Assembly (NCBI GenBank): GCA_033977485.1
Contig: CM066994.1
Span: forward strand, 84,568,871 to 84,632,870
Length of the DNA: 64,000 nucleotides
From: Hydrangea macrophylla
Taxonomy: Eukaryota; Streptophyta; Magnoliopsida; Cornales; Hydrangeaceae
Direction of reading: 5' to 3'
Shown here: positions 55,960-64,000 of the stretch, piece after piece
Numbering within the stretch: position 1 is the first letter of the stretch
How the letters are laid out: every line of letters begins with the position of its first letter
Program-made: the position numbers and the translations under genes
Notes under the pieces: model-generated
What the model saw: the letters and a program-made list of their open reading frames with translations, nothing else
Database searches by the model: none
What the model was told of the DNA's origin: nothing

Positions 55960-58787
55960 TGTGGATATCGCATTTTTCTTACCCACAGCTTTTATTTTAA
56001 AATTCTTTTAGATTTCAAATTCAAAACAAATGAGTCGCCACTTAATTTTTAAACGGAAAATTAAGAAAACCATTTTTAAAGCAAACTGCTCTTTCAGAAA
56101 CCAGAGATTAACTAGGTCCGGGGATTATGGAATGAGAGAGGAAGGAGCCCGTTGGACTAAAACACCCTCTCTCATCATATCTTGCGATAGGCCTCTACTC
56201 AACATCCTTTTAATCAAATTTAATAATCTAAGCATGCCCTCAACTAATACATATGTACATATACATTACAAAAGCATGTCCAAGGGGTGTAAAATCGCAA
56301 GTGATAAAATAGCATTCAAAAGCCACACATTTCAAGTAGCAAGCAACATGATATGCAATAGGGAACAAGAGAACTTTCCCGGGATCCAGCAGCAATATTA
56401 AACGTGCAATGCATACAAACAAAAGAAAATCCTAAAGAGAGTCTCTAATCACATATATTCACATAAGGTAAACCCTAATTTTACGGTGTCGCGCATGAGA
56501 TCGAAAAATTGATAAATCAAGAAATTAAAATGAGCTAAAGTGGAATTCAAAAAGTCATACCTTAATAGCGCTACAAAAACAATATGAAGTTAGAAATAAC
56601 AATCCTAAATTTCTAGCTTAAATCTATCAAATGTAATTAAATCTAAAGCAATTAAGTCATAATTACAAGTGTCAAACCATATGGATGAATATATACATGA
56701 ACAATAATAAATTGTAAAATACTCGGTGATTTAGACCATTTAAACTTTGAATTCAAGCTCAACTAATCATTATTGAAACATGGTTTGGACCTTAATTCAT
56801 GAAAATATCATCAAAGCCACTACTCATAAAATTGATTAAAACTTGCAGAATTCTGAAAATTGCTGAGAGCAAATCATGACTTCAAAGAAATAAAAAGCAT
56901 GGTTCCCGTGGTTTGTTCTTGATGAATTTTGGACACAAGATGCCTCTGTGTGTCTAGTTTTTAACCCAAAAAATAAATCAAAGTTTCAACGGTTGGATCT
57001 CCAAGAATTGGACAAAAACCAGACATCACTCAGCATTCTACAACCTTCTGTCCAGAGTTCTTGCACGATTTTCTAAAAATAGCAAAAAGATCAAAAATGC
57101 TTTGTTCTTTTTAGGGTGACTTCCTGACACATTAATCTACTTAGAAAAAATTATTTTGGATCACAAACACTTTATCAAGGTTCTGATTTACATATTTCAA
57201 AACAATGTTATTGTGCTGAAACTCTGGGCAGATTGTAGTGACTTTACAAAACCCATAACCAAACCAAACCACTTTAGACATGAAATCTCCTTAAAACAAA
57301 AATTACAGTGGTGGAACTTTGAGTTATTGACACTTTCCCGTTGGTTTCACTTGATCCCAACGGTTAGATTTTGAACTAAAAATCCTTGATCGAAACCGGT
57401 TTATGAACCCATCGTTTCATTGTCAAGTTCAACTTTCATTTGTTAACCCCAACTATTAAACCATGAAGTTGGACTTTAAACTAAACCATTTTCTCCTACC
57501 ATTTTATGGTCATTGGAGATGAAGATATGACTAATACTCATGAGTCTCAAAGGAATATAGAAATGATTCCATGAAACATCAAGCTAGAGGACCCAAGTCA
57601 TAAGTATGGACTTGGATCCATCTATTTGCTTATAAAATGAAGTGATGATCAAACTTTGGCTCCCATGTGAAGTACAAACTTACATGAGATTCAAAATATC
57701 AAACTCAAGATCTTTCAAGAGAGATATTGAAGATCTCCAAGAATCTCAAAAGGAAAACATAAACAAGAAAAATAGAAGAATGATCAAAGAATTAGAAGCA
57801 AGGACTTCCAAGTTTACTTAACAAACTATAAAACTTAATCAAGAAAAACTAAATGACATGAAGATTAGAGGCTCAAAAGAAAGAAAACACATATAAGATT
57901 AGAGGGTCACCTCCAAAACTATCCTCAAATTTCTATATTTTGAAGATCTTCCAAGTTCTTCCTTTTCTCTCTCAAATATATGTTAGTAGTAGTGATTTCT
58001 TGTGTATATTCTCCTCTCTTTTTTTGTATATCTTTCTTTTGTTGTATCTCTTTTTTTTGTGTCTCTCTCCCAAGGAAGATCCTCCCTCTTTTATAGACAA
58101 AATTACCAAGTATTTTCAGCGAATTCGGAGTAAAAGACAGGTGTAAATGTCTCATTTGGTGGTACAATACGTACTTCCTGAAAATAGGCAGACTGCTGCA
58201 CAGGGCGGCAGTCAAAAGTCCTTTGCGGTAGTCAGTGGATGCCGCTGCGGCACTACGTGACTGTCGCTGCGGCATTCCATTACTGCCGCGCGGCACTTAC
58301 TGAGAGTCGCGCCAAATTATTGATTGCCGTGTTTTTGTCAACCTTACTTTATCAGTTTTTTTGTTTTTATCCGCATACATATAAGTATTGTAGCACAAAA
58401 TACGGACTTTAAAAGCAATTGGCAGTCAGAAAATGTCGGCGGCACTCGGTAAATGTCGGGCCGGCATTCTGTGACTGCCAATCGGCACTCACTGAGTGCC
58501 TTGAAATCCTGCCATGTGCCGGTTTTTGTTGAACTTCCCTTTTTAGGTCTTTTCTTTTCTCCTTTTTTTTAAAGAAACTTATTTTCGAAGATCTTTTCCA
58601 AAAATGATGTTTTATCCCTGAATTCTCCTAAATACCTGGTATTTCCTTCTTCCTATGAAATTTTATTGTGTTTGGAGAACTTTCTGAAGAGCTTGGAATA
58701 CTTCGGATCTTTCGATCCTTATCATCATTGGACTTAAAGGTGACACTCTCCTAAATTCGACGTTTGGTCAAAATTAGGGTGTCTACA
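55960..58787 (-). mobile_element. solo Tat-like LTR
   Basis: 2828 bp, TGTGGATATCGC...GGTGTCTACA, homologous throughout to 15161-18184. It is flanked by GTAGA on both sides (55955-55959, 58788-58792) with no internal sequence. It is the product of recombination between two LTRs. It has a TATA box at 58089-58096 (minus) and GC-rich palindrome clusters at 58190-58320 and 58425-58505. A 123-codon open frame on the minus strand (58296-57925) is LTR sequence, not a gene. Confidence 0.93.
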
Positions 58788-59222
58788 GTAGATTCTATCT
58801 TGACAATACATGTTCACAACTCTATGAATATGACATACCCAAGATACCCAGGTGTTGATCTTTAAGACCTCACTGATTGGTAAATCAATGCAGCCATATC
58901 CACAGTCTGTTTTCATAATCATCTCAAGATTGAGAACATGTACCTTATACAAGTTATGAGTTCATATTGACTATTGACAGCCTTAAGTGTTAATAGGAAA
59001 GCTCAGGTCCGTCAATGCACTATAAGTACGAGTCATACTCTAGTGATTGAGATTCATCACTCCATCCAATAGTAGTTAATCATGTTACAATGTAGACCTA
59101 ATGAGATATCCAGTCTCAACATCCACTGTGACAAATTCTACATATCAAAGAATAGTAACTCGTATCTCACTTGTATATATCTCATACACACACAAATTAT
59201 ATACAATGATACTTAAGGATAA
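58788..59222 (-). repeat. second copia LTR, last part (truncated)
   Basis: After the second GTAGA, ttctatcttgacaatacatg continues the LTR homologous to 24590-25005. Homology ends near 59222 (cttaaggataaaca), about 110 bp before the expected LTR end, so this copy is truncated. Confidence 0.82.
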
Positions 59223-61054
59223 ACATTAAAAACATTAACAAATTTTCCCTACAGATCAAGGTTTTAAGCCAATTTTCCCTATTTTACAAGTTAAAAACAT
59301 TAACAAAACTAAACCTAACCTCATGGGCACATCCAAGACCATTTCAAAAAATATTTGAAAGTTTACTCATTTATCCAAAATCCATGAAATCACATTTGGA
59401 AATGCAGACTTGCATTCTTCCCCAATTCTTGACTCAACATGAGTCCAAATGCCAAAACATAACCAAAACTCCATTATCCTCTTAAAAGCTTACATAAACA
59501 TATTAGGAAGTTCACAAGATTTCTAAACATAAAACATAGTTCAAAACTAGTCTTCCCAACTTAAATTTATTCTTACAACAAAGTTCATAGTCCCAACTCA
59601 AGCATTACTAATAAATTTACATATAAACATATATAAATAAGATGATCCCAACCCCGGAGTCTCGACCACTTCCATCCTCCTCTCAATCCGTACCTGCGGT
59701 GGTTAAAAACCACAAATCTTTCTAAGCTTTCACTCAGTGGGTATACTAATCATGCAATCGGAGTGTGTAATGAATCATAAACATCAAATATGCATTCCCA
59801 ATAATAAATGGTCGCCAGCGTGTCAAGTAATCAATCACCATCGTTCTAGACCCCTGATTCTGGGTCATTCATACTTTTTCCGTCACTTAGAGCGAAATCT
59901 CTCACTCTCACGTGACCGAAGTCAATTCGTTATGGTCATCGCCACCGTCCCCTTTTTCTTGAGGAATTCATCATCCTTAAATATAGGCTAAATAATAATG
60001 ATTCACTTAAAACGCTTTGACTCAAATAAGCACATAAGCAACTCAAGTCAACATAGCAATTTCAACATTTGGTCATGTAAAATGCTAAATATACACATGC
60101 TTTCCTACTTAATCAGAAATTAAGCATTTAAAAGCATTTAATAGCAATATTCACATTAAATTCCAATTTTGGGATTAGGACACTCACCTCTCAAATTAAT
60201 CCGAATAAAGCCTAGAAACACTAAATTCTTCACAAAATCTAGCTTCAGTTGTCCAGTGATAGTCCTACATATATATATATATATCACCCCCCTCAAAATG
60301 GGTCACGGAAAAATGTTACTAAACTGAAAAAGAATTACATGCATGTGATCTACTCACCTCCTCGATATCGAATATGGCTTCGGTTCACAAAATGGATTAC
60401 AAACGGTGAAACTACAGGGTCAAAACAGCATACGAAACCCGTTGTCTCCTCTTGGATGACTCTCCGTCTCTCTAACTCTATTCTCTATGTGTTTAGTTTT
60501 TATAAAGATGATGATGAGAATAAGAGATGCTATGGTCCATCTCAGTACATATAAACTTAAACACTATTTACGCTTACACCTCGAATATTTCTTAAGTCCT
60601 TATTATGAAACCCCCTGAACATTTATATTAACTACCCAATATCTAAGTGGGTATACGTCTCTGTCACGTATGGGACCCAAATGTGGACCCAAATATTTTA
60701 TGAAGATTTTAATTAACTTACTGGTTATGAATCTAGTTTCAATTCGCTCTAACTAGGGTACCCAAACTGGTACCATAAAAGGTCACAACTAACAATAAAA
60801 TATTAAAAACACTTTAACAAATACTCATTTAATCATATAAATGCAAGTAAATGCAATTTATTTAATCCAGACTTCTCATGGGTCCCACTTCCATATATGT
60901 CCGACCTCTAGTGAAACTTTCAACAGTGTCTCTTTCTGAACACTTATCATACCGGGGTGACTGTTACTCACCCAAATCATCACATGCAATTAATTATACT
61001 AATTAATGCATGAGAAATAATATTTACCACCAATTTTTGGGTACATGTATTACA
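59223..61054 (-). repeat. chromovirus-type LTR (family D), minus orientation
   Basis: The minus strand begins TGTAATACATGTACCC at 61054 and matches the plus-strand LTR at 62675 onward (gtgttcagaaagagacact, gcattaattagtataatt). TATA-like ctttataaaaact lies at about 60498-60510 (minus). Near 59691 the minus strand has a donor-like accgcaggtacgg. An AT microsatellite is at 60271-60284. The left end is not resolved; 59223-59640 may be internal sequence. Confidence 0.65.
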
Positions 61055-61215
61055 TTCTGAGATCCCGTCCCACATCAGATAAATGTAAAAAGTTAGTCTG
61101 ATGTATGTAAAACCAAGGGGACTACTGCTAACAACTTGGGCTTAAGCATTTTAAGGGTCAATGAAGCAGGCACGTTAAGTTGTTGGGCTAGTGGACCACT
61201 TGGGCCGTTACACTT
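61055..61215. repeat. second copy of the short LTR-like segment
   Basis: Matches 39415-39560 (gatcccgtcccacatcagat, acaacttgggcttaagcatt, gttgttgggctagtggacca) and ends ggccgttaca. Confidence 0.7.
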
Positions 61216-62674
61216 TCGTTTCTCTCTTTTCTTTCTTTTTCTCTCTCTCTCCTTCCCTCCCTATTTGAGATGCATTCTACCCTTCTCCAAATTAACAGGT
61301 TTTGGATTATTTCTTTATCTCATTGATAACTTTCAAACTCTAAGAAGTTTCCTGCAAGGACGATTTTTTTTTCTTTTCTTTTCCATTTTATTTTTCTTAG
61401 GCAGAGGCATTATACCACATGATCACCATAGGTTTAAATAAATTCCACTTTAATCTAGGCACCAATTTCAGTCTCATTTAACAAAAGATGGGACTGGACA
61501 CAGGTATTGGATAGTAAACGAATGGTTCTGGGAAAAACTTGGGATTCATTCTGAGTATATCTTTTAGAGCTTAATCAAAATCTTCTTTCGATTTTTTTTA
61601 ATAGAGTGATAGCTCTTGGCTTTCATTTGGAATTGATAAGGAACTAATTTAAACACTTTTTAGGATATTTCTCAATACTCAAATTCATATATGAATTCTC
61701 ATCTATAATATCTTGGGTGATTCATTTTTTTAATCATTATGCAATCCACACACTCATAATTTGGTACAACAAAACGAACAGAAATATTGTAGATTGTTTT
61801 TATTGATCAAAGACCAATTTCAAAACAAAAATCAACTTGACACTTGACCCAACATGATAATTCAAAATCTAAGGACAACTAGACAAAACTCAACCTAAAC
61901 ATAAACAGACTCAAACTCGACTCGATAGGTGTATCATGAACAATTTATTTGAACAATATCCTTTTTAAGTAGTTCAATAGCATCCATGCTCAAGAATAGT
62001 TCCTAGCATCATCAGTTCATTAGTATCACACTACTAGGAATTATGTTCACTAGTCTCTCCACAATTTCAAAATCATGTTCCAACCCCAAAAATGATTGTA
62101 CCCCCTTTTATTCATTTTTTTATTAACAAGTCCATATTCAATCTTATTCTATCAATTCCCATATGTCTTTATTTTGAATCATTTTATTTTTCAAAATTGG
62201 AAGTTCCTCTCTTTCTTCTTTTTTTGAAATATTTTTTTAGAAAAATAAATCATGGGTTCCTCCCTTTTCCCTTTGTTTTTAAAATATGGAAGAAAAAACA
62301 ATTTACACATCTTGAAAGCAATTTTTTTTGTTTTGAAAATTTTGAATTTTATTAGTCTTTGGAAATGCAAAACTTGTAAAAAAAAATCAGAGCAGGAGAA
62401 TTTTTTTTGCTTTCAAAACGACCTCTAAGAAATTTTATTTTATTTTAAAAAGATTTTTCTTTATTTATTTTTTTTGGAAAAAGAAGTCGAAGATATTTCC
62501 ATTTTTATTTCAAAAATAAATTCATATTCAAAATGATTTTTTTTTGGGATTGTATTTGAGAAGGGACTTTTGTCTACATAGAAAGCATTTTTCTTTTTTT
62601 GCTTTTTTTAAATTTTTTTTTTAAATGATATGCATGTCATGCAAATACAGATGAACAACCTTATTCCAAATCAT
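61216..62674 (-). other. Tat-like internal fragment, non-coding
   Basis: Pyrimidine-rich at 61216-61260. The segment 61780-61930 (cttgacacttgaccc, actcgactcgatagg) resembles 12520-12700 of the Tat-like element. 62090-62640 is very T/A-rich like 14100-14560. Short open frames are low complexity. No gag or pol motif. Confidence 0.4.
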
Positions 62675-64000
62675 CTGTAACACCCGTACCCAAAGAACGG
62701 GTAAATCATTATTTTTATATGCATTAATTAATATAATTAGCGTATAAAACTGATTAAGGGAGGCTTGGACTCGCCCATGTAAAAAGTGTTCAGAGAGGGA
62801 CACTAGTTGGAAAAGTTTCCAGTGAGGTGGGAAAGGTATTGAAATGGAACCCAGTGAAGGGTAAATTAGTAATTTGCATTTTAAATGATTAAATGTATTT
62901 TTACGTGATTACATGAATATTTGTTTAAATGCTTTCATATTATATGATAATACAGGTATTAGCAATGAGTATTAGTTTGGATACCCAAATAAGGGTAAAA
63001 CTGAAAAATGTTCAAAATTAGTAGGTGCGTTAGCAATTTTACAAAATATGTGCGACCCACATTGGGACCCATACGGAACTTAGACAAACACTTATTAGAT
63101 AATTGGGTAGTTAATGGAATGAGTGGGGGATTTCATAATAAAAACTTAAGAAATTCTGGGGGTGTAAATGGGAAAAGGGCAAAATATTGCCAACACACTT
63201 TGCATGTGTGTGTATGTGTCATAAGAGAGTTAATCTCTCATTTCTACAGAAATTAAACAAAAGAAAACAAAGAGAGCCCAGGAGAGAAAGACGAGCTCGA
63301 GACCCCGACGTCGAAATCTCGCCGTTCTGTCGCCGCCGTTCATCGGATTCACAAATCGAAGCCATTTTCGGACTCGTGGAGGTGAGACCAACGTTTCTAT
63401 ACCCTTAATTTACGTTTAAATTGCTAGATTTTGGTAGCTCATACTTAACGGTGAGACGTTGTCTACCGAATTCTTGTAGGATTCATTTTGGTGTAAAAAT
63501 TGAGCTCTAATTGGTGAAATTCAGCACTTCTATAGGTTGAATTTGGGTATAATCTTGCTTAAGGTGAGTTTTCTATACAAAACAAATGATTGTGTTTAAT
63601 TGGTTCAAAGCTATATGTGATGTTAGAGATGATAATTCATGATTAGGAGTTATAAAGATGTTAATCTTGTGAATTCCATGTCAATTCTATGAAAATTATA
63701 TGTTGATATATGAATATGTGTTTATGTGCTTATATGTATATGTGGTAGTCAATGAGCACCGGGGAAATGGTTCATTGTTGGGAGTAATAAGGGTGGTGTA
63801 GAGGAAGAATCCGATAAATACGGAAGTCCAAGGAATAGAAGTGGCCACGAGACTAAGGGAAGTATTCGGGTTTAAGTGAACCATGCAACCGGTGACTTGG
63901 CGACTACGGTTGTGTTTTATGTGTTAATTATAGCATTGCACGTGTTAAACATACAATCATGTTTAGAATGCTCACTAAGCGTAAAGATTAAGAAAACCAT
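62675..64000 (+). repeat. chromovirus-type LTR (family D), plus orientation, runs off the window
   Basis: It begins TGTAACACCCGTACCC and is homologous to the reverse complement of 61054 downwards. It includes a donor-like gtggaggtgag at about 63375-63385 and a ctcactaagcg U5 segment near 63970. Its end and any internal region lie beyond the window. Confidence 0.65.

Noticed and set aside
57925..58296. 123-codon frame on the minus strand
   Set aside because: Inside the solo LTR; the homologous stretch of the other LTR copy (17300-17690) does not keep the frame.

Overview
The window is plant nuclear heterochromatin. It is essentially all LTR retrotransposons inserted into one another, and I can support no host gene, rRNA, tRNA gene, DNA transposon or CRISPR array. 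The plant assignment rests on Athila/Tat-type and Tekay-like chromovirus Ty3/gypsy elements, Ty1/copia elements, plant-type primer binding sites (tRNA-Asp, initiator tRNA-Met and a tRNA-Arg-like site) and AT-rich non-coding DNA with long nested LTRs. The species cannot be read from the sequence; a flowering plant with a large, repeat-rich genome is the best guess.

Left part (1-27.6 kb): a nest about five levels deep. A complete Athila-like element (1052-9491, minus strand, 5-bp target duplication GTTAT) lies inside a 120-bp dimeric satellite. The satellite and three adjoining minisatellite blocks (9492-10490) appear to be the 3' untranslated region of a minus-strand Tat-like element, whose gag fragment (12733-13729), primer binding site (15140-15157) and 5' LTR (15161-18184) follow. 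That element interrupts the RNase H region of a minus-strand Ty1/copia element (18185-25114). The copia element sits in the 3' UTR of a plus-strand Athila-like element whose LTR is 25541-27179. This last element abuts the polypurine tract and LTR start of a plus-strand Tat-like element (27568-27603).

Middle part (27.6-41.6 kb): a chromovirus-type LTR (27604-30060) with primer site and an acidic leader ORF, then the same LTR family in inverted orientation (32110-34510), then decayed Tat-like LTR pieces. A plus-strand pseudogene copy of the Athila-like gag-protease (39681-40653) follows.

Right part (41.6-64 kb): a second copia LTR carries two clean insertions. One is a full-length 12.2-kb Tekay-like chromovirus (42945-55150, TSD TAATG) with decayed gag, protease, RT, RNase H, integrase and chromodomain. 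The other is a 2.83-kb solo Tat-like LTR (55960-58787, TSD GTAGA). The end holds a divergent pair of chromovirus LTRs facing opposite ways (59.2-61.05 kb and 62.675 kb to the window end).

The most interesting observations are: (1) several unrelated LTR families carry a family-specific cluster of short palindromic repeats just upstream of the TATA box, some with a second cluster a few hundred bases downstream; (2) a young non-autonomous Athila-like family encodes only Gag-protease; (3) a satellite probably originates in a retrotransposon 3' UTR; (4) an acidic ORF lies upstream of gag in one chromovirus family and leaves a 12-codon remnant in another; (5) LTR-internal hairpin arrays have a constant loop and changing arms.

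All boundaries and divergence estimates were made by eye. No database was searched.
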